From positions 248,001-312,000 of the forward strand of contig JAGTXK010000021.1 in assembly GCA_019096195.1 (NCBI GenBank): DNA of 64,000 nt, given 5' to 3'. Below the pieces are notes generated by a model. The model was not told the DNA's origin. It did not search any database and saw nothing but the letters and a program-made list of their open reading frames with translations. This document shows positions 21,062 to 32,508 of the stretch, in pieces. How positions within the stretch are numbered: position 1 is the first letter of the stretch; each line of letters begins with the position of its first letter. Source of the stretch: Boletus sp. NGJ. Its lineage: Eukaryota > Basidiomycota > Agaricomycetes > Boletales > Boletaceae. The translations under genes were made by a program, and so were the position numbers.

Positions 21062-23038
21062 ATGGCACCCCCGACCAAGCCAAGAAAGTCCTCACCGTCG
21101 ACCGCCAAACATTTTTTTCGACGACCACCGCTCGTCGACACTAACACGCTCTCTTATGACCGCACCGACCCCTTCCAAGCCATAAACGCTCTCCGCAGGC
21201 TCCTCGGTTCGCTTGCTTCCCGGATCGGTGGGTGCCAGTACAAACTCACTCCGGACGAGCACAAACTCTCCCTACACCTCCTTACCATCGTCGAACCCTT
21301 TGTTGGGCTTTCTCCGTCCCGTCGCACGCTCACGCGCCAGCCCACGGAAATACTCGATGCCATCGTCTTTCACGTCGACTCGAAGCGCGACCTGCTTGCC
21401 CTCGCGCTCTCGTGCCATCGTCTGCACGCCGTAATTTTTCCCAGGCATTATGATTATCGCGTCATATGTGCCAAGGCCAGCTCCCTCAGCCTCTGGAATC
21501 ACCTCATCGTCAACCGTGCACTCGCGCGCAATGTCCGCACGCTCGAGATCATTGACGAGCGGTCCCCCAAACCGCTTCTTCTTCCCACAGATATCATGAA
21601 GACGGACACAGATCTAGAATCGTCGGACGACGAGCTCGTGTTACATTCGAAACAAGAGAAACTGCTGATCTCTGCGCTAAACAAAATGACCGCGCTTCAA
21701 TCGTTCCAGTGGTCTTGTAACCATTCGACAATATCCATAGACAATGTCTGGGCGACACTGATGAGACGTCAGACGCTCTCTCAACTCACCGTCAGTGACA
21801 ACCTCGTATTTTTGCCGCATACCCCCGACACGGCCAAACCAGCCAAACCAAAGTCTGTCCCCGTGGTAAGTCGAGTCATATTCACAGCATTCTTTATCCC
21901 TGAGTGTCATGTTAGTTACCCGAATTGAGAACCGTTGCGATTCGCGCCACCAGACACACCTTCGGGTCCACGAAAACGCCAGCGCTGGCGCGTATATCAG
22001 GTATGCTCACGAGCTGCCCCAATCTTGAAGTAAGCCAGGTCTCGGTCCGACGTGCACCATCTGATCGTCCATCTACCAGTCTCTGGACATTGGATACGTG
22101 CACCGTCGTGGACAAGGCCAACATCTTCCGGTAGCAGACGACTTCTTTCTTTGCTCCCGTTGGCCCGCTCTGCGTTCCCTCTCTCTCTCCAATCTCCGCT
22201 GCTCCTCCGCTCACAGCCTTGAATCTGCTTCTGTCTTTCTCGCCACCCATTCCAACCTCGAGGTCCTGCACCTTGACCTTCCTCTCGACAGATCCACGTC
22301 CACAAGCGGAACTGGGAGCGGGACCGCACCCATACTCGTCCTCTCCCCTAACGCGCTACCCAGACTGCGTGAGCTAAGGTGCGGCAAAATAACCGCGACC
22401 GCGATATTGAACAGTCCCACCGACTCCCCGCGTCCGTTGGAGGTACTCAAAGGGATCAAGCTTTCCGGATCAGAGAGGGACAGCCCGTTCCTCGCCAGTC
22501 TCAAACAATGCGGAGGGCTCGGTGAGACGCGTTGAGCTTGCTGGGTGGCACAACCTGGACGATATCAAACGACTCGTCGAGTGTGTGCCTAGGCTTACCT
22601 GGTTGGACGTGAACAAGCATAAACATACGCATGAGGGTACGGAGCAGGTTTCGCAGTCGCACACGGCGCGGCGCAACGACCTGTCGTTGAGCAGGGCCGC
22701 AGCCGCTCCGCATGCGGTGTTGGGCATCGCGACCAACGTGACCGAATGGGCGACGGTCCTGGCTCCGCTCACAGAACTGACGACGTTGATCGGGGTCAAG
22801 TTCTTTTACGAAGTCTCGACGCTGACGCTTGCCACGCTCGCGACCTCCTCTCCCCATATCCCTGTCTCCATCCGAACTCAGCAGGGTACGGAAGAACGAC
22901 AAGGTTGCTGGGGTGCTTGGCAACAAGTGCACAAAGCTACGGCGACTGGATCATTGGGAGGACGTTGGGGGGAGAGTCATTGTACTCTCGAGGGAGGGGA
23001 ACGAAGTTCGATGGGAGGTGAAGCGACTGAAGGTCTAA
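21062..23038 (+). CDS. F-box protein with LRR-like C-terminal region (3' model uncertain)
   Basis: Exons 21062-21865, 21916-22029 and a third from 22080 join in frame. Residues about 95-140 form an F-box: LTRQPTEILDAIVFHVDSKR, DLLALALSCHRLHAVIFPR. Downstream are leucine-rich blocks such as LPELRTVAIRA, WPALRSLSLSNL, SNLEVLHLDLPL and VECVPRLTWLDV. F-box proteins of this type recruit targets to SCF ubiquitin ligases through Skp1. The 3' half changes frame twice. The first change may be an intron at about 22443-22515. The second lies between 22780 and 22890, where the text shifts from FYEVSTLTLATLAT to ELSRVRKNDKVAGVLGNKC. The last frame ends with REGNEVRWEVKRLKV at 23038. If no introns explain these, the gene carries frameshifts. 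Confidence 0.7.
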
Positions 23039-24566
23039 GTCTTTGAGATGGATTACATCACGATCATGATCGCGACATGTATACCCAATACCCTGTGCGA
23101 GCTTGTTACAGATTCGTTCGATGCGCATACTTTTTTATTCGGTGCTCTTCCTCGTCTCCCGTGGTTCCAAAATGGAGCTCGTGAGTTTGCTGGTTCGACT
23201 CATAATCACAAGGCAAATCACAACATGCCAAGACAGTGCGAGTCGACGACTGAACCAGCGTATTCAGTCTCGCACTGAGCACCACGGGAGTAATCAAAAG
23301 ACTATTCGAATGATACAGTACAACGCCGGGAGAAGCGTACGGGGTGGCGGACGCCCGAAACACTTTTTCGGCGTTCCGCATAACTAACCGCGACGGGTTT
23401 ACGGTGCTCGTAGCAGGGAACCACCATCTCATGATTCATGGGTGGATTGCCAGTGTCAGTGTTAATAGCGGCACCCCGGTGGGTCGGTGTCGCGCCTCGA
23501 CGTGTGGACTCTGAGAGTGGCGATTGACGTTCCGTGGTCCGATGGTCCGCAAAAAGCAGTGGGGGAGGTTACTTTACGATCAAGCCTCTGCAGCACGCTG
23601 GATGTGTATTGTACTTGAACATGTTCATGTTCCACGCCGTGTCGTGTGTACATGGAGTTGGAACCTTTTGATGTATTGTATGGTCACTTTTGGGATGGCG
23701 TCCGACTTTCTGTACTACGAGAGTACGCCTTCAACTCATAACAGGCAGGGCACCACGTCTGTCTCGCAGCGTCCAAGGGTAGCATTTCCCTCAGAAACTC
23801 AGAAACTGAGCATACGTTCTTTCACACCGTTCTAGATGGGCAAGAACAAGAGACTCGGGGAACGAGACGGATTTCGATGCGAGGTCACGGAGAAGAACAG
23901 GCACGATAAGTTGGCATCTGTCATATCACATCGATGCAACATGCGGAGAGATCATGGCCTCCAGTAAGGGGGGCTCAAAAAAAAATAAATAGAAGGAACA
24001 TCATCCTCGTGGATGACGCCGTGTTCGGTGCGCCGTCAAAGGTTCTCGGGGGCGACACGTCGTCGCTCGGATAAAGTAGTAGACGTTCTGAATCTCCGAA
24101 AGCAAAGCCAGTCATCAGAATCTGTGAAAGAAACACACACACACACACACACCACGTACCAACCCTTTCAATTAATTGAACGCGCGTCTTGTCCGATCCA
24201 TGGCCGCAACCGATTTCGAAAAGCTGGCACGCAAGTGATGCCGCACCCATCATCTCACACATACACGTGCAAAAGGCATTTTTGCTAGCGAGTGATTAGA
24301 TGGAGTGGCATAGATTATCTAAAATGCCTCGCAGCCTCGTGTTCGGGGCATTTCCCTGTCATAAAGGACGTGCCACCACTCGACGTGAGGTCCGCAGTCA
24401 GGCTGGTTGCTTGCTCACGCTTCTCCACCCGTCCCCAAAAAACCGAGTAGAGGGAGACGGACAGCGACACGTCCTTTGCCCATCGACAGTCCTCGGACGC
24501 TCAACCTTTCCTTTTTCTTCTGCTCGTCTCGTAAGATCAGATCGCTGCCCCCAAAAACCAGGCAAG
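23039..24566. other. Intergenic region with an AC microsatellite
   Basis: No gene is recognised. An (AC)10 run occupies 24133-24152. The frame of the next gene is open upstream from 24300 to 24566 but does not look like family protein, so I treat it as leader. Confidence 0.45.
24133..24152 (+). repeat. (AC)10 microsatellite
   Basis: Ten perfect AC units sit in the gap before the unknown gene at 24567. Confidence 0.85.
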
Positions 24567-25925
24567 ATGCGTTATAGGGAGGGAAAAAGCAACAGTGGTG
24601 AGCCCCGATCTGGCACATGGAGGCCTCCAACGCCACTGAATCGCGCTGATCACCCGATCTCGCCCATCGATGGGACTGGCGTCGCCTTTGTGAACGGAAA
24701 CAAAGATTCGTCGTATGACATCGTTCCTGTGCCACCGCCACCACGCCGACATCCGCGCGCACCGACGACCATACAGATCCTGCCTGACGACTTTGACGCC
24801 GTGACCCACGATTACGGAACAGCGATGGCAACGGAGATGTTCGCGTATGATGGTGTGACGGAGGTGAGGAGCATCAAAGGTCAAGAGGATCAGGACGAGG
24901 ACTCGCCGCGGTACAGTAGGGTGTATGGGGAGTGGGCTGAGAGGCACGAGATTCATCGTCGACAAGCTGCGATGCCCGCCGATTTCGGCAAGTACATGGA
25001 AGAGGTCACAAAGCGTCTCCAGGAGGTCGGGGTCGACGAACAAGGTAACTTGCTGGATACGACCATTCGGGCTCGTGGCGGGACGGCTGCGAGACAGTAT
25101 CAACCTCGGAGGGAGGCACCGAAGGAGGGAGGTCGAGAAGGTAAGGTGAGTATGTGGCGAGAGGAAGTCGCACGGAACGACGTCGGGTCGAGCGAATTTG
25201 GGGAATCGATGGCGGGGACAAACGACACTGTTCGACGAGATCGTGAGCAGACGTACACCGTCGATCAAGGAACGGTCAAACCCAGGGAAGTGGAAGTGAG
25301 TGGATGACCATGTGATCGCGAATCGGGATCTCATGCACATCTCCAGGCGACGCTTCGGAGGAGTCAATCTAGCGCCTCGCAATCGTTTGGATCAGAGAGG
25401 ATGTATACCCCCGTAGAATTGAACATACCCTGCGCGCTCAAACCACAAAAGACCGCAGGGACGCTCGTCAAACGTGACAAACGCACGAGAGACCCAAGTC
25501 CGACCCGATCAGAGAGGATTTATACGCTGGCCGAGATCAACGCCCTCACGGGTCAGAGTATGAAGCATTCGCCGCCTCGCAGGAATGGTTTTACGGGACA
25601 AGAACCCCAACACAACAAAAGTATGAGTAGCAGCTCACCTCCGCAAAACTTGAAAATCAAGCACCCGACGAGTTCGCCTGCGCCGGTGAGAAGTCGGTCC
25701 TCGTCGACTTCATCCATTGAGGGGGTCCTCGCGTCTTGCCAGCCTTCGCTAGTGCATATCGCGCCAGTATTGCTCAACATTGGGATCCGACGCCAAGAGC
25801 ATCTCCGAGCACTTGCGAGGCTGAGGGAGGAGACGCGAGACAGAGAGATGAAGGAGGAGATGTTGAAGCAGGGTGTGACGCTACTGGAGTGGGCGATCTT
25901 GGTGGATAAACTCCAGGAGTTCTGA
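24567..25925 (+). CDS. Unrecognised two-exon protein, 435 residues
   Basis: Exons 24567-25295 and 25347-25925 join in phase 0 across a 51-nt intron. The start at 24567 (MRYREGKSNSGEPR) is preferred to an in-frame opening at 24300. I do not recognise the family. Visible features: an N-terminal Pro-rich stretch (VPVPPPPRRHP); an acidic middle (GQEDQDEDSPRYSRVYGEW); a charged helix EEVTKRLQEVGVDEQG; Ser-rich disordered sequence; and a conserved-looking C-terminal helical end, VHIAPVLLNIGIRRQEHLRA then LARLREETRDREMKEEMLKQ and LLEWAILVDKLQEF. The last 60 residues look folded and may be an interaction module. No signal peptide or membrane segment is seen. It appears intact. Confidence 0.7.
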
Positions 25926-26740
25926 GTACATCGTCTGTCCTGTTGTTCCGCGCGCTGGCATGTGAGTATGGTTGAGCCCAAACCTGCTTGAGTCTCTTGG
26001 CTAAAGCAAGCATCTTGAATCAGCGCTGGCACGTCAAGCCAGATAGTACCAGTTCAAAAGTTCTTGACTCGTCCAAAAGGAAATTCGATTTGATTCCACA
26101 TGTACAATCTGAAACGTTAAAGACGATTGTAGGATTGAAAAAAACGATGTGATGACCGTTGAGAAGGAACAATACGCAAAGTTGCCTCCCACGGCTCTTG
26201 TCAGCATTTGACCAACACCCAAACAGACACCTTCAGGTTCCTAGACACCCTTACTAAAGCTCTGAAAAACCGTAAGAAGGTAGTCACTCTCGTGAGGAGC
26301 GGGGTCGTTGGAAAAGAGACTCGAAACATATATCAGGCTTGGTCGCCATATCGTATGTTGTCCACCCTGACAACAAGCCCTTACTGACTGTAATTCGTCC
26401 AGGCGCTCTTCTAAACATATATGTACAACAACGTTTCGACTCTCATATGTTGAGTGAGGTACGCCTGTGGGAGACTACCTCTCAGCGGGATGCGATTCTT
26501 GTCCATAACAACATTGTATTGCCGACTGAGGGTGGTTAGAACACCCATCGGCAGGTGAAGTATCGGATGATCAGTGCTGGGAGGAATATTATGTCCATTC
26601 TGAATTCGACTGCAACACTGAGAAGAGCACTGGTTCAGCTGGCTCCTTCGACTGCTTGCTTTTTGACCCCTGGAGCCTCTAACCCAGTGTAGATGACTGT
26701 GCTTGACGCTTCATACCAACCGAAACATCTTTTCTCTCAG
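25926..26740. other. Intergenic region
   Basis: No gene is recognised in these 815 nt. The right edge runs into the decayed dehydrogenase. Confidence 0.45.
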
Positions 26741-27470
26741 TCCCCCGTGCCGTCATCCGAGAAAAAAGTCTTGTTCAGTGAGTGTCTTATTATCTGATGC
26801 AATTATACCGTAGTCACCTCGCTCAGTTACCGGTTGCTCTTCCGGCTTTGGTCTTGGCAGACCGTGATAGAGTTATCACGACGCTACGCAAACACGAGGT
26901 TCCTTCCGAGTTGGCGGCAAAGCATACCGAGAGACTTTTAGTCCTTAGGCTCGACGTCACTAAACCCGCCGAGGTGACTGCTGCATTTACCGTGGCTCAA
27001 GAAAAGTTTGGTGGTCGTGAACAATGCTGATGCCTTTGAAGTGACACTTTGCATGTGAGCAGGGGAGGTGGCGAGGTTCTTCCATGAAGTGAATGAGCCG
27101 CTTCAAGTGACGTCCTTGTCTGGCAAAACCAAGGTAAACCACTCGTACTTTATTCCTAAGATCGTCATCATGGTGTTTTGGCAGGTAACCATCCTCGAAC
27201 CGGGATCGTTTCGCACAAAGTGCCCAACTGACAACGCAATAACCGACCCCAACCATTCGGCGTACACCGACCCTTTGTTACTAACAGTGCAACGGCGCAG
27301 CATTCTCGAAAACCTAACACGGTGTTCGATGGTGATCCTGACAGATTGGCAGAAGCAGTGCACAGGGCAGCCTATTTAGGAGACCCTCCGCATCTTTGGT
27401 CGTATTGAAAGAGAAAGGAAATCAGTTGCTTGAAACTACAGACAAGTGGGAGTTATCGTCGGAGACTCGG
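26741..27470 (+). pseudogene. Decayed short-chain dehydrogenase/reductase
   Basis: Scattered frames spell an SDR in order. PVPSSEKKVLF sits near 26741. The nucleotide-binding motif VTGCSSGFGLGR (TGxxxGxG) is near 26838. RVITTLRKHEVPSEL then LLVLRLDVTKPAEVTAAF run through 27000, VVVNNAD (the NNAG strand) is near 27014, VTILEPGSFRTK is near 27190, and DRLAEAVHRAAYLGDPP is near 27340. The C-terminal tail DKWELSSETRKAC follows at about 27440. Between GLGR and DRVITT about fifteen residues are missing, the helix after the binding loop is lost, and several frame changes separate the blocks. The catalytic Tyr-x-x-x-Lys block was not found. This is a relic of an ordinary NAD(P)-dependent oxidoreductase gene. 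Confidence 0.75.
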
Positions 27471-27737
27471 AAGGCATGTTGGTGAAGGATTTGACGCGTT
27501 GCGACAGGCAAGCAAAATGGACAAGTTTCGAACGCGCGCTTGTCCCTACTACCCACATCGTTTCACCCGAGTCTGTAGTGAATTGCATAGCACTATCATG
27601 ATGAGTCACCGCCAATCCGACGGATAGGCTACTCGGTCGATTACTAACACCCTTTGTCCTGGCTCTGGCCTCAACGGCTCTCGCAGAGCTACTATCACTG
27701 GAACGTTCCGATACCTACCAGTCACTCAGAAATCGAC

Positions 27738-30177
27738 ATGGATGCGATAAAAGTATCCTCAAGGGAACTTCCCGAGCCTTCGGGTATCCCCATGCCTCGT
27801 GGAACAATAGTTCCGGCGAACGCCCATAATCTCAAGGCGACTCCCAGCTCCAGTTCGTCTCCCAATGTACACGGCAAACGTACCGCGATATTCATCCAAG
27901 ACGACTGTCTCAAACACCGTTTCATACGTTCGCGCGACACCTCGGGCATCTTCGAGCGTCCCGAGCGCCTTCGTGCCATCCAGTTGGGGCTTGCTGCTGC
28001 CATTTCACGCATCGAGGACGCAGAATCCGCCATGAGTGTCTCAATGCCTGAACCCGCGTCCGTGGCCCAGGCAGGCACGGACGAAGGCGATCTCACGGCT
28101 GCGCTTGCGCGCATGGCGATCGCAGCACCTACTGCGGCCCCGGCTTCTTCGAACTCACGTTCGAGCCCCCTCCGTACCGCTTCGGTCACGATCCGAAGAA
28201 CCTCCACGTCCATCTCCCTCCTCGACCATGTCGCCGTCAAATACGTCCACGGCGACATCGACCGGGACGTCTACCTCGAAAACCTCATCGCATGGGCACG
28301 CGACAGCCAAGCGAACATTATGAAAAAAGGGACGGAGATTCCTGAGGGGATCCCACCCCTCGATTTATACCGTCAGTCCTGCGACTCTTTTGGTTCATGT
28401 CCGTGTCTTGCTCACGCGCTTTGGAATTTTTTTTTTTACGCGTGCGTGATGTTCACGCGTCTGCAGTCTGTCCCGGGTCCATTGATGCGATTCAAGGCGC
28501 CATCGGAGCCGTTTGCGAAGCAGTCGACGCGTGCGTGACGGCCACGCGCGGACCGCGACCGCTTTCTAGTGGACCGGACGATCCTTGCGAACGAGCGTTT
28601 GTGGCAATCAGACCGCCTGGACATCACTGCGGGGAGGACACGCCATCCGGGTTTTGCTTCATCAACAACGTCGCCGTCGGCGCTGCGCACGGTATGTCCC
28701 ACCCATCTAGTCGCTCGTTTCTCTCTGACACCTGTACACTCTCAGCGCATTTACACCATGGCATACAGAGAATCGTCATTCTCGATATAGATTTACATCA
28801 CGGTGTGCTTTCCTCGATCTCGGTGTCGGCGTGTCGCGAGACTAACCGGCCACTTGTAGGAAATGGGACCCAGTCGATTGTATGGCAGATAAACGAAGAA
28901 ACGTATCAACAGACTCTGAAATGCGAGCTACACGAGCCCGACACACCTCCTGCGAAACCAGGGCCACGGATGTTTTATGGCTCTTTACACGATATCCTAT
29001 CTTTTCCCTGCGAGGTTTGTAATCCACCAATGTATGACTCTCGATTTACTGGATCACAGGATGGTAAACCAGAGATAGTACAAGCAGCTTCCACATCGAT
29101 CCATGGTCCTCATGGACAACACATTGAAAACATACACCTTCAAAGATACGATTCAGAGGCCCATTTCTGGGCTGTCCTCTATCCGCGGTATCTCACCCTC
29201 TTACATCGCGCCCGCGATTTCTTGGACGAGACTGGTGGCTCTGGAGATGATGTCATGATGTTTATCAGGTACACACCCTCCTGAATGATGTATCGATTCG
29301 CTCACCAACCTCCCTTGGGCCACTTAGTTGCGGGTTCGATGCTGGTGAGCATGAGTACCCAACGATGTCTCGGCATCACCGGAAGGTACCCGTCGGTTTC
29401 TACCACCGATTTACTCGCGAGACGTGTAGGCTGGCCGACACGTACGCCCGTGGCCGGGTCGTGAGCGTACTCGAGGGGGGTTACAGCGACCGTGCACTGA
29501 CGAGCGGCGCCATGGCACATCTCTGCGGACTCGTAGACGCCCCCGACCAAGCGGCCGTATCCGACTCGGACGGCTGGGTTGACCACGCGTGGTGGTCCAC
29601 GGCCAACCTCGCCAAGGTGCGACGTCCTCGTGCATATTTGTTGCTTCACCGGCTCACGTTCCTCCCTTAGCTCGAAAAAGCTGCCAAGCCCCGTAAATCC
29701 ACGTCTGCGCGCGCGAACACGGAGGACTGGCTCGCTCGCACCGTCGATCTCCTCTCGGTGCTGAACGGCGGTGGGGGTGGGACAGATACGACAGCCGCGA
29801 AGACGTCGGCCGTTCGGGGTGCGAGTTTGGCTGGCACGAGCACGGGGGCCCCGCTGACGTCCATGACGCTCCGTGAGCGGAAGAAGCGCGTGTTCGAACA
29901 CGCTCGAGAGGCCGGTGCGCTGCCGGACGCAGTACGCACGGGCAAGATTGGGGGCCGGAGCGTATCTGCGTCGGGAAACCCGTCTGCGGAGCACACCGAC
30001 GCGCGGAAGAAACCCGTGTTCGAACACGCTCGAGAGGGCGGTGCGTTGCCAGACGCAGTACGCACGGGCAAGATCGGGGGCCGGAGCGTATCTACGTCTG
30101 GAAAGCCGTCCGTGGAGCGATACCAGCACCAGCGCCGACGCAACCGACATATTTCGAGCCGTACCGACATCCGGTGA
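27738..30177 (+). CDS. HOS3: Histone deacetylase, HOS3-like
   Basis: Seven exons (27738-28371, 28467-28691, 28746-28802, 28860-29014, 29060-29268, 29328-29616, 29671-30177) join to about 691 residues. Catalytic features in order: DLYLCPGSIDAIQGAIGAVC; the His pair in RPPGHHCGEDTPSGFCFINN; the zinc ligands of ILDIDLHHGNGTQ; the third ligand in SCGFDAGEHEYPTMSRHHRK; and LEGGYSDRALTSGAMAHLCG. The insertion of about 100 Ala/Ser/Thr-rich residues near the N-terminus and this order fit the Hos3 branch, which deacetylates histones and in yeast acts at the bud neck and septins. The C-terminal tail holds two tandem 42-residue copies (29877-30002 and 30003-30128). After the second copy the frame stops at 30177. 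A different frame stays open to 30334 and contains KKLPRVILHV, a segment I associate with Hos3 tails, so the true C-terminus is unsettled. Confidence 0.9.
29877..30128 (+). repeat. 126-bp tandem duplication inside the HOS3 tail
   Basis: Two head-to-tail copies of 126 bp, in frame (42 codons). Both encode VFEHARE(A/G)GALPDAVR, then TGKIGGRSVS(A/T)SG. The first half is nearly identical and the final 12 codons of each copy diverge. Boundaries are approximate. Confidence 0.85.
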
Positions 30178-30602
30178 GACGGAGTCACGGGAGGAGGTCT
30201 CGTCGAACGAGACGGCGAGGAAAAAACTGCCCCGGGTCATTCTGCACGTCCGACCGCCTGCCGTGACCAGCGTACATGAGGTGGAGAATGGCAAGTCAGA
30301 GCGGCAGCAGTCGTACAACCGGGTACAGAAATGACGAGAGTTATACATAGTGTCGTTCTTGGGAGAGTCGAGTATGGAAGTAAAACGACGAGCATGTGCA
30401 TGAGACTCCGTTTGGCAATGCCCTCGCCAAACGCGCTTGCGTAGTCGGAAATCCGACCGACGAGGCCAAGATCATGGAAAATATGACGTAAAATGAATAA
30501 AATAAAATAAAACGACGGACATGAACGACCCAAAGAGCAATCAAGTGGAGATAACGTGCTCGAGGGACGAGTGTGATCGTGATCGCTAGCGAACGGCGAC
30601 AA

Positions 30603-31854
30603 CTAGGATGCTCGCGTACGCGATCCGATTTTTGCAGCCCAAACACGGACGCCTTCCTCACGTTCACCCATCACATGTAACAACCGGGGTTTACCCGAAC
30701 CCGGACGCATCGAGAACATCGCAGACGACCCTGCAAACGTCTTTCCTAAAAAATAAAATAAAAAGGATGAATGAGCACAGGGCCGAGACAACCAGTGGCG
30801 GGATACCGCACCTCGTTCGTGTCCGAATCGATTACATATGACCACGAGACAATCACCATCACCATCACCATCACCATCACCATCACCATCTCGCTCGTCC
30901 GAGTCGGTCGTCGGTTGCGTCGCATCGACGTCCTTGGCCCATAAAGGCCGCAATCGCATCGCCCAATAATTCAACACGGGCCAATCCGGTTCCGAATCCT
31001 CTCCAGTCCCACTTTCATCCGCGTCCCCCTCCCCCTCCCCCTCCTCCTCGTCGTCGTCCTTTAACCACGAATTCAACAACACCAACACCCTCACGCCTTT
31101 CCGTCTACAATACCCCGCCAACTCATACGGCCCCTTCTCGATCGAATGCCACCCGTCGTCGTCCCCCGGTCCCACGTTCACATCATTACAGATCGCCACC
31201 GCCGTCCTGCCAAACGGCATCGGCAGATCGAGCGCAGTAAAACCAGCACCAGGACGAGCCCAGGTAACGTCCGTCGGGAACAGGTTCGATTTATGGTACG
31301 TGTGGACGAGGTGGCCGGTGGTGTCGTATAGGAGCGCGGCGTTGGCGCCCGCGAGCAAAGATGGCTCAGGGTCGGTCAGACGAGCGGGCGCGAGACGTTC
31401 TGGGAACCCTGCGACGACGTAACACTTTAAATCTCTCGCGAGCGCCGCGCAAAAGGACGCTGTGGGACCCGTGTTGGGGTGTTCGAGGTAGGGCGCGATG
31501 GACGGCGCGTCGGGGAACATGTAGCCTTTGGTGTTCGTCGTCAGTAATTTGAACCCCACCATCATCGAAAAACGAGTCGTGTTGTGCCCACCGCTAAAGA
31601 TCATCTCGGGGAAACACACCAAGTCGACCGATCCCGGCGTCAGTCTGATCCAAACATCAGCGCTCCGCGGGGGAGAGACACACCGTGACAACTGACCCTC
31701 GACACAATTCGCGCGCTTTCGCGATATTCGCTTGTACCTCTCCGAGCTGTTTTGCAAACGTTCGCATCCCCTCGTCTCATAACCGAGGCTGCCAACTCAC
31801 CTTGGGCGCAAACTGAACCACGGCGACTCTCAACCGCGAAGAAGAAGCCGTCAT
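30603..31854 (-). CDS. NTA1: Protein N-terminal asparagine/glutamine amidohydrolase
   Basis: Four exons (31854-31801, 31746-31697, 31644-30812, 30745-30603) join to 359 residues. The nitrilase-fold catalytic triad is Glu48 (LVCFPEMIFSGG), Lys153 (HTYHKSNLF) and Cys187 (AVAICNDVN), the same order as in yeast Nta1. The N-terminus LRVAVVQFAPKLGEVQANI and the C-terminal GKTFAGSSAMFSM also fit. Nta1 deamidates N-terminal Asn and Gln so that the proteins enter the Arg/N-degron pathway. Between the third strand and the last exon are two acidic insertions: a Glu/Gly/Asp run near residue 235 and an (Asp-Gly)n run encoded by a CACCAT repeat at 30853-30890. It is convergent with HOS3 and looks intact. 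Confidence 0.93.
30853..30890 (-). repeat. Hexanucleotide (CACCAT)n microsatellite coding for Asp-Gly
   Basis: About six perfect CACCAT units, read on the plus strand, lie inside exon 3 of NTA1 and encode an alternating Gly-Asp run. Being a multiple of three, length changes would keep frame. Confidence 0.9.
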
Positions 31855-32508
31855 TGACCTAGTATATCGTCTGAATGCCTGCAAGAGTAAGTAAATGTAC
31901 GACAGATTTGCAGTTGGTGGTGGTACACTACATACCCCACACTTGCCCTGAACCCCGCGTGTAGAGAATTGCACCCGGTGTCGAAAAAATGTCTGCCTCA
32001 CATACTACCCCATCAAAAGAAAGCCCAGCACGATCCTCGCCACGGGCACGGAGTCCCCACAGAGGCTGCGCAAAACATAACCACTCGTTTGCGCTGATTC
32101 TTTATCGCCCCCCATCCGACCCGCTCCATCGTCTAGTCCGCACAGAGTGCATCATCCCAGACGACGGCGACAGTCAGCGTGACGTCCTGCAAAGGTGGGG
32201 AATGTCCCAACCCACGATGGGGATGGGGTCTCTGCAAGACGTCCTCGAGGGGGGCTACTCACAATCCCCGTCCCAGAGAATCCAGATAGTGGAATACTGC
32301 AACATAGTCGTACCAATCCCAATAATAGTGGTAGGAATAAAAACCATAATCAATAATGGAAACCAAAACACCTAGAACAAGAAGACAAATTATACGGTAT
32401 GTAGCCAGAGGTAGGCAACCAAAAAGACGAGACAAAAAAACAAGCGACTGCAAACAAGAACAACCAGGTCGTCGGATAGTGTACAAAGCGATAGAGAACG
32501 TCACCGAT
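31855..32508. other. Intergenic, NTA1 promoter side to FYR gene 3' end
   Basis: No gene is recognised. The left part is the NTA1 promoter; the right part is AT-rich with CCAAT and AATAAT motifs (32310-32370) and should include the FYR gene 3' UTR. Confidence 0.45.

Noticed and set aside
28372-28466. T12 run near 28428 as a transposon tail
   Set aside because: It lies inside a normal HOS3 intron and is not followed by a target duplication or element sequence.
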